DNA of 64,000 nucleotides. It comes from Guillardia theta CCMP2712 (lineage: Eukaryota > Cryptophyceae > Pyrenomonadales > Geminigeraceae). This document shows positions 44,897 through 57,916 of the stretch, piece by piece. Where the stretch lies: NCBI RefSeq assembly GCF_000315625.1, contig NW_005434657.1, positions 486,608 through 550,607 on the forward strand, written 5' to 3'. A model generated the notes under the pieces. That model did no database searches. It was given only the letters and a program-made list of their open reading frames with translations, and was not told the DNA's origin. A program made the position numbers and the translations under genes. Each line of letters opens with the position of its first letter. Position 1 is the first letter of the stretch.

Positions 44897-47800
44897 ATGT
44901 CTTACTCTGCCAGCGAGTCTCGAGTACGAGAGGAGCTTTCTGCGCTGCAGGCTGCTGGTGATGAGCTCAGTCAGAAAGCGGCTGCTGCCCTGCAGACTCT
45001 TCTGGACGATCTGGCACAGGCGCATGCAGATGCAGCATCAGCAACTCTCAACAACGAGCAGCGATTCCATCAGCTTGAGCAAGAGACTATCACTGCCCGC
45101 TGTGAGGCTGAAGCGAGTGTAAAACTCAAGGATGAAGCCCTCAAGCAGAAGCAGCAATTGCAGGATCAGGTTGCCGGCTTGAACAACGAAATATCTTCCA
45201 TGCAGAAAAAGATCAATGACACGAATGCCGAGTTGCAGCGTGTCAATGCACAGCTGCAAGAAGTGAAGAGAGACAAGGACGAGCTTGTGTGGACACATGA
45301 ACGCAGGAGCCAGGTGCTTCAACCCCTGATAGACTTCTCCTTCTCTGCTCACATGCTCGTTTGCAGGAAGCTGAAAAGGCGAAAGAGGAAGCAAACCAGC
45401 TGCGAAAGAGGAGCTCAGAGCAAGCGCAGGAGAGGCAGCAGCTGCTGCTTCAGATCGAGGAAATCCGCGACAGTAGTCTCAAGACTCAGGCATCTTCTTG
45501 ACAAGAATGTGGCACCGTCTCTGATTAGTTGATTTGTATAGAGCGAACTGAATTCAGCTCTGACGAAGCTCAAGCACGCGGAGTCCGAGCTTTCCTTCGT
45601 CAGCAACAACTTGAGTGAGAAAACGCACGAGCTCTCTAAGCTATCCACGGAATCTCACTCGAGGGTAAGATATGAGTCCTGGCAGCATGTTTGCTGTGAC
45701 TTCGCTTCTCAGATCTCACGCCTCGAGCGAGAACTTGCTGCTGAAAAGACCGAAGTCTCTCGTCTGAATACTGTCGCGGAGGAGTGGAAAAAGTCCTGCA
45801 AAGAGCAGGTTCATAGTTGGTGCAACGCCAGTGTGTTTCTGAGAACGTCATGTACAGGAAGAAGCATACAGAAACCAGATCGAGAAGGCTCAAACCGTCA
45901 CGCAAGAGTTCAATGCAACCAAGGCTCTCCTTGAATCAGATCTTGACAATAAGAACAAGTTGTTGAATTTGGCCAAAAGTGCACAAGAAGACAGCGACAA
46001 AGAAATCGCAAAGCTACAATCTATGAATACCGCTCATCTTAATCGAGTCCGGGTACACCAGCTTTATTCACGCAGTGCAAGTCTTAGTGTGTCTGAATCA
46101 TGGATTGCTCAGGTTGCGGAAGAAACTCTTGCCAAAGAGAAAAGTGAGGCTGCCACGAAGATTGCAGAGCTCGAGAACAGATTAAAGGAAGCAGAGAAGA
46201 CCCGAACTGAGTATCAGGTAAAGACCAGCCTGTCTTCCGTTTGCGCATGCCAGCTCATCTTCATTTCAGACGAAAGTCAACGAGTTGAGATCTGTGGGAC
46301 AGAATGTACTTGGCTCACCGTCTATGATCTTTTCCCTCATCTTGACTTTGCTTATAGGGAGAGGGCAACAATGAACTTCTCGAGAAGATCTTGACAAGCT
46401 CTCCAGCTGCAGTTGCTTCTGAATTTGTTCGTGATGGCCGCATTGCTGAAATCTACAAGGTCAGACGTCACCAAGGTTTTCCAGGTCTAAATATCGTACC
46501 TTCTTTAGGTCCTGGAGGATACATGCGAATTGCTACACAGAGAGCGACATGAGCGAGTGCAAGCTGAAGCTTGTCTCTCTGAAGTGGTCAAGGAGCTGCA
46601 AGATAAGGGCCCTGCTATTCTCAGGCAAAGGCAGGAATGGGAAAGCGCAGTGCAGGTTTACTGATCGCGAATTTTGTTGTGGTGTCAAAATGAGCTTACC
46701 CTGTTCTCAGGCCAATCAAGTTACCAATCACAAGCTAGAGGTAGCTCTTGGTGAACTACAAGAAATGAAAGCAGCCATGGAATTTCTGCGCCTTCAGGTT
46801 TCTGGAATAAAAGCTCTTTTTGAATTGATTTAACGATTTTTGCTCTCAGCGCGAGCGAAGCATGTCTGATGCTGCTTCATTGGAACGGCAAAACAAAGAT
46901 CTCACTATGCAATGTCGTGCTCTATTGGTATCTCATGTTCAACTTCCATTTCATTTTGGTTATGCGATTTTCAGCGAGAAGTGGAAGAGCTGAGAAATCA
47001 GCTTGCGTCACCTGCTGTTCAGCGTGCGTTGGTCAGGAGTAGTTCGCAGGGACAGAACCAAGGCACACCCAACATTGATGAGAACAACATGCCCGAAGTT
47101 GGAACTGGAGTAGATGCTCAGAATTTCATCACACAACATCTTGTGATTTATAAGAATGTAAATCAACTTCAGGAACAGAACCAGAAGCTTCTGAAGGTGC
47201 ACTTGATTTGTAGATTATGTTTTGATTCTGATTCATGTTCCTCTTCAGGTCGTTCGCCAACTAAGTGCTGACAACGAGAGAGAAACAGAGAAGATGATGC
47301 AACAGCTGCGCGTGAGTTCAACATCTTGGATTTCATCTTCTTTTGATTCACTTTTGCGTAGGAGGAATATGGTAATAAGATAGACGTGGCTCTAAAGGAG
47401 GTAAGTTACATGTGACATGACACCAAAGGACACTGATTGACTGGTTTGGTACAGGTCCAGGAGATCCGACAGGAACGCCAGGAGCTCGAAACACGTGTTG
47501 CCAACCTTGTGCAACAAAGAGACATGTACAGAATTCTTCTTGCAGAGGCGGACAGGTCTGCTATTGGAGAAGCCATGGGAGAGCAGAGCTCAGCAGCAGT
47601 TGGAATCTCAACTATTTCAGAGGTGATGTCTCCCGGCTCAAGTGGAGTGAGGACCACAAAGGACGCAATCAAGATGTTAGAGCAAGAGAACAACGAGCTC
47701 AAGGAGAGAAATGAGGCTGCCTTGTCCCTCCTTCGCTCTGAGTTAGCGACTGCACAAGATGCAAAGTTGAAGGTAACAACCAGTCTAGATCCCTCGTGTC

Positions 47801-50800
47801 TCTCTCTTGTTGTAACATACCTACTGCAGGCTGAACAGCGTGCTGCACAGTCTGAGAGCGATGCCTCGTTCCTCCGGGACAGGTGAAATCTCTTATCTAG
47901 CTTGGTTCTACATTCTGGAATTAAGCGGTATTTCTCAGACACAAATCACTCCAGTCTACCATGGACTCGATGAATACTGAGATTACGGGGCTCAGAGCCA
48001 AGATCTCTGAGCTCTCCATGAATGTCTCGTCATATGAACGCAAAGTTTCGGATCAGCAGACTGAACTCTTGAATGTCCGTTGGGAGAAGCAGAAGGAGAG
48101 TGATTCTAAGGTGAGCCTGACTGTTTTTATCCATAATCTGAGCCAATGACTGTCGTATTGAATCTTTCGTTTCCGTAGATTACAGCAGAGACGTCTCTGA
48201 AGCACTCAGAGGCCAAGATCAATCAGCTCAACCAGGTACCTTTTTCATGACTCGACGTGTTGTGCTCAATACATGCAGGAAATTGAAGCAATCAAGAATG
48301 AAAAGAATCAAGTATTGCTCATTCCTTCCCTCCAGTTGCTTGCTCACAAATTTGCTCAGATGCAAAGACTCCTAAACCAGATTTCGATGTCAAGAGATGA
48401 AGATCAGCGACGATGGTCGGAGGACCTGAAACGAATGAGTGAAGACTTGGAAAGAAAGGAGAAGGATCTCACAGACCTTCGCAGCGAGGTAGATTCTCCT
48501 CTGATTTTCAGATTTGATCATGTATCGATTTTCAGGTTGCCAAAGAAAGATCGAAGCTTGATGAAATGAGGGTAGCTTATGAGTACAAGATTGGAGAATT
48601 GCGAGCGGTGAGACGTTGAAGATCGAAGAGTTTTCCTGTCATCTGATTTGGTCTGGAAGTCCATGAGAAAGTCAGATGAAGAAATGGCTCATTTGCGTGA
48701 AGATAACATCAAGCTGGAAAGTGCTGCGAAGGTTGAAAATGAGAATCATTTGATCTGAGTGTAATTGTTTTTGATCGAATACTTCCTTTACAGAACTCTC
48801 AAGAAAAGGCGGACTTTTTCCAGAAGCAGCTCGAGTCTGCAGAGTCAAGATTCAGAGAAGCTCTTTATCAACAGCAGCAGTCAAGATGTGATGATCCCTT
48901 CACTGATCCCTTTCTCCTGACAAATCTCGAACAGCACTCGCAATCGAGGATTCTTCGAATCAGGTTCTCCACACATAGGAGAAATTCAAGGTAGATGACG
49001 CTTTCTCAGAACCAGATTGCAGCCCCATCGACCAGCCTTGAATCAACAGAAGCTAGTCAAGGATCGCGATACAGAATTGTGATTCTGCTTTTTATGGATG
49101 ACCTTGAGATTGAAAGATACTTCAACAGGCAGAGAACGATATTGCAGCACTGAAGAGTGAGATTGAACAGTTGAAACACGTCTGCCTCTTTTGTTTTCTC
49201 ACGACTCCTTTGACTTTCCCTTCCAGCATCGCGACAACTGGAAGTCGATTGCAACGCAGGTAAATAATCGTGGCAAACATAGAGCTTCCAATGCAATAGC
49301 ATTTATCATGAAGGACCTGCAGTCTCCATGTAGGATTCTGATGTTGATCGTCTCCAGCATGAGCAGGAGCTTACGACTCTCCGCCAGCATCTCGACACTA
49401 GCAGGGTAATCGATGAGTTTCAATGGATAGGACAGGCAGAATCTTATGCATACCTACAGGAGAGGGCAGAGAAAGAAAGGGCAGAGCTTGAGGTATCCAT
49501 CTCACACAGACACCAGTCTTGGTCAACTTTCTCTTCTTGATCCGGATTTCAGGCCCTCCTCTCCGAGAAGACCACCCTCTTAGCACAAAGACAGGAGGTA
49601 CCTGCAACCTTGCTTCGTGACCGACTGCTGACGTCATGTTTAGGCCATTTCCAAATTGACCGAGCAGGTTTCACATCTTGTGAAAACATTCTTCCAGGGC
49701 GCTAGTGACCGAGTGAAAGGTTCGGACTGCGACTTCTGAACGAGATCAGCTTCAGCAGCAAGTCGACACCCGAGAAGGAGGCTTGAAGGCCCAGATCAAC
49801 CAGGTTGGCATCTGCAGTTAAAAAGGATGTGCAAATGACATGGACTCAGCTGGAGCTGGAGCGAGATGGTCTTCGTGAACGATACAAGCTGAGCGTGGAA
49901 GAAAACGAGCGACTTGATGAAATGAGAAAGCAGGTCGGTACTTGTCTGCTGTCTGAGGGACAGATGATGATGAAAGCAGGCCCTTGCAGATTACGAGCGA
50001 GAAGTGTCGCAAGTATAAAACTCCTGGTTCTCCAAAGAAATGAGATTGATAATGTTCTGTGCTCAGCATGCCTCCAAGCTGGAGGAACTGCGGCAGATCC
50101 GCTCTCGGCTTGGGTCAGTCATGATCAAGCTCGTTGGTAGCAGACGATGTGACATGAATGTTCAGAGAGGTCGAGGTTCAACTCAAAGAATCCCAGACAG
50201 CTCTCGAAGTGCGTCATTCCCATCTCATATCGAGTTGCCTGTAAAGGTAATTTTTCTAAAAGGCCTCCAATGGCGAGACTGCTCGCGAGACTGGTCGACT
50301 GAAAGAAGAAAACAGAAATCTTCAGGTACGATCATTATCTCACCCTGTTTACCTCCTTGTCTCTAAAATACTATTATCTAGTTGCGCATTCAAGATTTGG
50401 AGCAGAAGGTAAATTCCTCCTGACACAATTCTTGTTATACTGACTGTGCAAAAAGATCCAAGACCTCGATGAAAGAAACACTCTGTTGGATTCACAGGCA
50501 TTGAACAGGCTCTTGGAAACTTTCGATCGGTCACACTGTGCACTTGCAGCTCGCAAAGATTGACAAGGAGAAGGAAGAACGTCTGCTGTCTTTGTCGGCC
50601 TCCATCTCGAATGCGGGTATGGCATGCTGCATGTGAATTGGACGTTGACGTGGAGACGAAGATGAGAGCATGGAGCTTCAAGATGACAATGACAAGCAGA
50701 TGCGAGAGATGCGAGAGCATCTCAGACGGTATGGAAGCATCCGAACCTGTGAGTTGGGCCCTTGCTCACTTTATTCCCATCTCAGGTTGAAACACAAGCT

Positions 50801-53800
50801 CGACCTGGCAGAAGCTAGGTCATCCCGATTGTTTTATCAACCTCGTTGCCTGAAGTAGACGTTTGCAAGGTTGCTTGACTCCGAACAAGAAGCTGCTCGG
50901 GCCAAGCAGGTGATTTTGATGCGTCTGACGTGCAAAGACATGAATGCCTGGGTAGCGTGCAGACCATGCGAATCGAGAGTTGGCGGCGGCGCAATCTAGA
51001 CTGCAGGTGATGAAGGATACAGATAAACGAGCTGTCCCATAACAATTCATGTCTTGCAGATCGAATTGGAGCGCAACAGCTCAATTCTCAACACCGAGAG
51101 TCAGTTCCAACACCTTCAGGAACAAGTTCGCAGGTTTACTGATGATCTTCAAAGGAATATGCCTTGATTACGTGCTCCTGCGCAGCTTGAGCATCTTCAA
51201 GGAGAGCAACGCTCAACTTCGAACTGAAGCAAAGGAAGCCCAGGACAAATGCAACGTATTTCGTTGGGCTCGAGTGTTTTGATTTGATGACAACGGTTCA
51301 ATCAGGCCCTTGAGAACAAGTTGAAGGAACTTGAATCTTCGATCATGCCGCTCAAGCAGGTTTCGAGCAGTGAAATGTTTCGGAAGATCTCGTGATGTAA
51401 TGTCAAACAAAGAGCATTGCGAAGCTGGAGGCGGACAAGAACGTCCTCGACTCGGAGAAGAAAATGGTCTCTCCTTGCATACCTGAAGAAATTTTTCAGT
51501 GACTCCTTGTGCAGCTTGATCAGCAATGCGCGAGATGGCGAGAGAGAGTGACGGAGCTGTCCAACAAGGTTGAAGGATCCAAGTATCACTGCTGGACTGA
51601 TGCTGGTCATAGTTTGGTGGTGGTGGAATAGATATCAGCGAGCATGAGAAAGTGCGAAGTGAGCTCGAGAAGGTTGCACAATTTCAAGTGAAATCTCGTG
51701 ATTGTTAATGCCTTGACGACTTTATTTCCAAAGGCGAAGAACGATTTGAAAGATGCGCAAGCTAAACTTGTTGCGATGGTTGGAGCTTTGACTTCTATAT
51801 CGAAGAATGTCTCCTAACTGTCACTTCTTCAGACGCAAAAAGAGTCATCTGCCAGACAAGCACTGGCTGAGGCCAACACGAAATTGAAGAATGCACTTGT
51901 AGGATAGTTGATGGATCAAGGTCGATTGTAACAAGTTGATTCCAGGAGGCGGAAAAAACTGCGCAGACACAAATAGAGCAGGTAAAGATTATCATAAGTA
52001 TGCTCGGAAAGCCTAGAAGCTGACACATGCTCCAACAGCTCCAAACAGAAAGCTCCAAGGCAACTCCTATCACCGTGGAGGTCTGACCATTGATACGATC
52101 TTTTTCCATCTTTCCATGAATTTTTTCAAAAGGCGATCCGTGCGCATGAAGAGTTTAAGAAGATGGAGGAGGCAAGACGTGAGGCTGTTCACCGCTGCAA
52201 ACAGGTCCGCTCCTACCTCTCGCGCCTCATCTCTATTCCTGATCTCTCCCAGTTCTTGGACAAGAACCAACGTCAGAAAGACGAGTTGAAGAAGCAGGTA
52301 GAGTGAATGTATACCTGATGTGCTCTTTTTCTGAATCGAAACTTCTTGTCAGGCCGACGAGCTTCAGAAAATGCGCGATGAAAAGAGCAGCCTCAAGGTT
52401 CCTAGTCCATCTTTTTCCGACGAAGCTCAACAGAGGCTGCAGGAGCAGATTGTCCAGGAGCTCGGACAGCAGCAGTCGTCCAACGTCGAGCCTGTGAGGG
52501 CATCGCGTGTTTTCTGCACCGACTGAAGTTCTGTGTGTGTTCAGTTGAAGGCTCAGCTTGCAGAGTCCAAGCAGGAGGTCAACCAGCGGAGCGACGGAGG
52601 CCTTGATTGACTCTTGGACGCAGATCGAATCCCTCAAGGCAGAGTGCGAGACTCTGAAATCCAACCTTACAAAACTTGAGGTATTGACGGGAAATGTCCC
52701 AGCTCGTTGTTCTGACGTGTTTTCGTAGAGCGAGAGGGATCAACTCCAGCTCACTGTCCAGCAGAAGGAGACTGAGATCAACAACTTGAAGAGCAAGGTC
52801 AGTCGGCTCCCCATTGAGTCCGCATATTTACTTTATGAGCAGGCAAATCCAGCACCAGACACTGAGGTCTTGCGCGCTTGAACTCTCTTGTTGTTCGTTC
52901 ACTGATATGCAATCGGCAATGGCAGTTGCAGAAGCAGCTTGATGAGGCGAAGAAAGAGGTACAGCCATTCCATGACTGTCGAGGATTTGTAGGGCTGACT
53001 TTGGTCAAGGTGGAGAAAGTGAAGGCAGAGAGGGAGTCCCTGCAGGTTGGCCCTATGGCAGCATCGGGAAGAATCCAGTCTGATGATCGAAACCCTCAGG
53101 CGGAGATGAAGCAGATCGTCTCGGGCCTTGAGAGCTCCAAGGCTAAGGTCGATGATCCTGCTTCCTTGTCTTCGCTCGGAGGCTCAGTGTCGACCCAACA
53201 GGACAACAAGATGCACTCTGACCGCGCCAACACGCTCCTGCGACAGATCAAGGAGCTCAAGAGCAACGATGCCACACTCAAGTCCAAGATCGCGAGCTTG
53301 GAGAAGGAGGTGCGTACAGTTGTTTGCGCTTCCATGTTGATGCTCCTTCAGCTCGATGCCTTCAAGTCGGCAGCAGCTCAGCAGCCGAAGGAGGTTGTTC
53401 AGCAGGAGAGTGCAAGTACCGCAGGAAAAAGGACGGCAGGGCACGACCAGGACGCGAGCTCCACTTCTACCAAGCGACACAAGCCCAGCGAGCAGGTGGG
53501 ACGCCTGCTGGGACTTTCCAGAATATGTGCTGATGTTCGCTCTGCAGAGTGAAATCGCAAGTGAGCCCGCGCAAGCATCTGTACAGCCAACTGCGACATC
53601 GCAGAAAGACGACAACGTAATCTCTGCTTCCACGCCCTTGACCTTTCCGTGATCCCTCCCATTCCTCCCTCCCCTCTCTCCTCCTCTCTCCCACTTGCTG
53701 GTGAATGATTTTCGCTCGAAGCTGCCCGGCGCTATAGCGCAAGAAGCGGTCGCGCCGCCCTCTGAGGTTCAACCAACTGCTGAGGAGGGAGAAGTTGGCC

Positions 53801-54604
53801 AAGAGGCGACAGAGAGCGGGCAAGAAATTACTGAGAGCGGCCATGAGGCGACGGAGGGCAGCGGACACGAGGCCACTGAGACAGGCCAGGAGGTGGCAGA
53901 AGGCGGTCAGGAGGGAGCAGAGGAATCATCCGACCCGTCCTCTCTTGGCGAACGAGAAGGAGGAGCCGGACCTCATGATGTAGTTCTTGCTGAGGGGACG
54001 CCTGCTGATACTACTGAGGAAGGGACGACCGAAGAACCTGGCGTCCTGGCCGCTGACGAGGAGGGAAATTTTCCGGCGGGAGACGCCGAGTCTCTGGAAG
54101 ACGGAGAGGTGAGGAGGAAGAGACTTGAATGCGCCGACGAGTGAGAGGACCTCGCAGGGGAGCGACAACGAGGGTGCAGGGGAGATGGACACAGGGAACG
54201 AGAGGATGCAGGAGCAGACCGAGCTCTCCTCTGTCGAGATGCAGGCGCATCATGGAGAGGAAGAGGCGCATGGGATGGAGGGTGATGAAGAGCACATCGT
54301 GGAGGAAGGGGCCGCAGGGTACGAGGGCGGACGATGGAAATGCTGTGCGCTAACAGTCTGGGCAGGGGCCAGGAGGACGTGGAGGAGCTGCTGTCGGCAG
54401 GCGAGGAGATGGCGGTCGAGGGAGAGGGAGAGGGAGAGGGGGACATGGAGGGCGCGGGGATGGCTGACGACCTGGCGCCGGTGCGAGGAGCTTGATGTTG
54501 TAAAGAGGTAATTTACATGTTGGCAGGACCTGGAGGCAATGGAAGACTCTCACGCTCCTTTCGGCGACGAAGATCAGGGGACCAAGGACGAGTTCCTGTC
54601 GTAG
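44897..54604 (+). CDS. TPR: Nucleoprotein TPR / Mlp1-like nuclear-basket protein
   Basis: An almost continuous coiled-coil protein built from more than 25 short exons. The ATG at 44897 opens MSYSASESRVREELSAL. The diagnostic middle region is FITQHLVIYKNVNQLQEQNQ with KLLKVVRQLS (about 47120-47270), followed by VANLVQQRDMYRILLAEAD (about 47495-47560). Both are hallmark segments of metazoan TPR, plant NUA and yeast Mlp1/2. The long heptad region continues to about 53.5 kb. The C-terminus is highly acidic (TESGQEITESGHEAT, HGEEEAHGMEGDEEH), matching the acidic tail of TPR, and ends GDEDQGTKDEFLS at 54604. TPR forms the filaments of the nuclear-pore basket and takes part in mRNA export and spindle checkpoint control. 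Exon joins at 48.6-52.5 kb are hard to follow by eye, and some introns are about 40-50 nt. The stop is 46 bp from the stop of the convergent gene. Confidence 0.82.
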
Positions 54605-54650
54605 AGGAGGCTGTTGCTGTTGCTGTTGCTGTTGCCGTTATTGCCTCATA

Positions 54651-56049
54651 TCAGCATCTTCTGCTTCCCATGAAGAGAATTCCGCTGCAGGAGCAAATCA
54701 GCATGGTTGCCTGCCGTCGCGCCACTCTCACCAGATGATCGTGCAGGAAGTCCAGCTCATGTTGCAGTCTCATGTTGTCAGCCTGCGGCCAGTCAAGAGG
54801 GCTGACTGGACTCCCGAGGGCACTTACGTGCTGAGAGTGGAGATGCTGGTGGACGATGGCAGGAAGGAAGCGATGCTTGAGGATGTCCTGCATCTTCTGG
54901 TAGCAGACACTGCATGTCACCTCGCCCTCCTGGCTGCTCCTGTCCGAGGTTGTCAAGTTGCGATGAAACTCATCATTGGAGTCACTCACCGCTCCATCTC
55001 AGTCTCCTCGTCCTGCGGAGCAGGCGCAGACAGCTTCACATCGTGCCGGGCTCCGCCCTGCTCCTTCCACTGGGATGCAAAGTGCGACTCACTGTGTGCG
55101 TGCTCGCCTTCAAGGATGATGATCCTCCTGCCGCGAGGCTCTGAGTGCGAGTAGAATTTGTCGACAGATTCTTGCAGCAGCGAGCACGTAACCTCAAAAC
55201 AAAGTGTCAAGAGAAGCCGGCATTTAGATGTAAGGATACTTCCAGGTCGCGAAGAGACTTTGCGATGGCATCAATCAAGAGTCGATCCTGCCCATCGATG
55301 ACAGGCGGCTTGTGGACAGTTGGCTTGTGAGCTGGCTCGACACAACCTGAACATCATCATCCCTTGTAGACCTGACTGAAACGCTCACGTGGAATTCCCG
55401 GAGAGTGTTCTACCCAGAGGGCATATTCCAGCTCCTCGATCCTGTGGTTGGCGGAGGAAAGCGCGAGCTTGCACTCCTTGGAGCGATTGAGAAGACTGGA
55501 AGCAAGTCTAAATCAACTAACCTCGAGCTCTCCTTCAGCTTCTTGCAGTTCGACCTGACAACATCTATGACTTCCTTGCGACATCAAGATTCCTTATCTT
55601 ACCAGCCTGTCTTCTGCCGCTGAGGTCGCAATCTTAAGTTGTTCCATGAGGGCTGTAAAGACTAAGTGAGATGAGAGAATAACATGTCAGGTCGCAAGAC
55701 CCAGGTTCAGCCGGTACTGCTTCTCACATTCGCCCTCCAAGCGCAAGACTTCGCTATACCAGTCGAACTGACTGTTGGTGAAAGAGAGGCCTGTGCGCAA
55801 ACACTCAGCGTCTTCTTCTGCAGTTCCTCGCAACTTTCCATCGCAGGACTTGATACGCTCTATCGGAGCTTCCAACTCGAGGACGAGAACTTCCGATCCA
55901 TGCATGGTGCAGTGAACGAATGGAGCCAAGTCTGAACTGCTCGGAGAGATAGGTGACTGGTTGTTTTGACTTGTAGAATTCAATTCTTTCCCAGCAAGGA
56001 TCGTCTTGGGCGTCGGAGACCTTCCTCTTCTTCCCTCTACTTTCGGCAT
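54651..56049 (-). CDS. Coiled-coil protein of unknown function
   Basis: The start is the ATG at 56049 (MPKVEGRRGRSPTPKT). Several short exons give mostly helical sequence: LELEAPIERIKSCDGKLRG, WYSEVLRLEGECEKQYRLNL, LMEQLKIATSAAEDRL, VELQEAEGELE, LALSSANHRIEELEYALW, LLIDAIAKSLRDLE. It then has a more compact part, CSLLQESVDKFYSHSEP followed by VTCSVCYQKMQDILKHRFL with a single CxxC, and ends RLQHELDFLHDHL. No family was recognised. The exon joins are supported by frame (for example NL joined to ALMEQLK across a 46-nt intron). It is tail-to-tail with the nucleoporin gene; nothing suggests that the two are co-regulated beyond this. A role as a structural or centrosomal-type coiled coil is only a guess. 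Confidence 0.6.
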
Positions 56050-57916
56050 CTCTGCGTCTTCACCCTCACCTTCCCTTGCTGCACATCAGCAAAGTTGTTC
56101 TATCCTTCCGTTACTTGTTGTCGACACCTGTCAGCGAGTGAGCCCCTTTTTCACGCTTTCATGCATGCAGCCAATAGATCCTCATTGATGCATGCGTTCA
56201 CTCTCATACAGCCCATCTTCATCAGCAGTTTGACCTCTCACTCAATCTCTGTCTCGTGCTCTCTTCGTCAAAGGGCCGACTTTGTTGCCTTGTGTTCTCG
56301 TTCCCTACAACTACCAACACACGTGATAGTAACTTCCCTCAGATTCTTTTGAACCGCCTCAGTCCTACCTCAATCTCCTGAAAACTTCATCCTACGAGCT
56401 CTATCTAGACTCAATCATCTCAGCTCCTTCACCTTGGGCTCATCTTATCCCTCAATGTCGGGATCATCGCACAAACCACAACTCTAGTCACACCGAACAC
56501 GTCATGCTCTCCTGTTCTCAATCTCTCTTCTACAAGAACTTGTTCAGCCCTTCATCTCTCCATGCTCTCACTTCTCTTGCACTTCCTCCCTGCCCTCGCC
56601 CTCTCCTCCTCTCCCTCTTCCCCGAGGGCCCTTGTCGCATGTCAACGGCGACCTCCACCCCCACCACTCCACCCCCTTCCCATGAACTACCCCACCCTCC
56701 ACTTGCCTACGAAGTCTGTCTGGATCCAATAGTACCCTACCCACCCTCTATCAAACCCTCCACCAAATGTGACCCACTGGTCTCCACGTCCCCAGACCCC
56801 CCCTCACCCCCCCACCACCCCCCCAACCCTCCTATTCAGCCCCCACTACCCTTCCTTTACCGTCTCTTTACTTTTATGTCTGTTTGCACACCCCCACCCC
56901 CACTGAGTCTGTTTGCGTACCCCCACCCCCCTGGCGTCTCCATTCAATGATTGATAATGACCTCAAGGAGCGACTATGACGATGATCAGTAACTATGACG
57001 CACCTCCGACTGACGTTGAAGTTTGAACCCTCAGCATGCTGAGCAGTTGTCATTGCCATCATGAATACCATCTCCATCGTCGTCATCGTCATTGACATGT
57101 CAGCTGCAATCTCGAGAACGTCAGTAGACATGATAGCGGACTCTACAAAACCTGCAGCACGCAGGAGACTTGGAGCGTGTGCAGCTAGAGGTGTAAGGTG
57201 ACCAGAAAGCTATACTGATGGCGCACTACAGAATCATGGAAGTCCTACAGGAGCGAGAAAGGGAGAAGCAATGGAAGTACGCAACACTTGCCGAGCACAT
57301 CGGCTGACAGGTGAAGATCCCCGTGCTCATGGCCGTCGTGTTCCTGGGGTTACCTCGCCTATTCAAGCCGAACCAAGCGCTGAATGTGTTGGGAAGTTTG
57401 CCTACCTTCCATCCAGCGGCATCTCCCAGGATTAAACTTGCGTGACTGTCAACCTAGACCAGGGGATGGAAGCTGTGCAGGAGAGGAGACAAGACTGATA
57501 ACTCGTGTGCGTGTGAAGCTTCAATATGTTGACGTCTTGCGGATTGAGAAGCCCAAACTCCAGGCTCAAAGCCCCAGCTCTGACTTGATTCCCCACAGTC
57601 TGAATGTATCGCTGCCGTAGGTAGGGATAAGGGTCGGAAAGGTAATTCGTCAAAAAAATCTTTGGACTTGAAAGCACTGAGAGCAAGTTACCTGATCTCG
57701 TTGTAAATGAAGCAGACTGCGTCTATGGCCGTCCCATTCTGGTTCCGGGATCATGTCAGGTGATCAGATCACACTCTCAGATGGTATCACCGCGTCGACC
57801 CGAGGCTTGTTCGCTTGTGCCGCACTTAGTTGGATCAACCATGGATGGTTGTATTGGCATACCCATACCTCTTCCTCTTGATTCATAAGCGCTCCAAGGC
57901 CACCTGGTCAAATACA
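56050..57916. other. Intergenic region with C-rich blocks and unresolved exon-like fragments
   Basis: About 56640-56940 is C-rich with CACCCC, TACCCACCC and CCCCCAC blocks (the TACCCC-type pattern). At 57130-57310 (+) short helical reading frames appear, such as LQHAGDLERVQLE and MEVLQEREREKQWKYATL, bounded by plausible splice sites. At 57490-57610 (-) there is a stretch with VRAGALSLEFGLLNPQDV. None can be joined into a convincing gene, so they are recorded here rather than as CDS. Confidence 0.35.

Noticed and set aside
57490-57610. LEFGLLNPQDV on the minus strand as an RNA polymerase large-subunit fragment.
   Set aside because: The likeness to the FG(L/I)LSP motif is short and no neighbouring polymerase motif was found.
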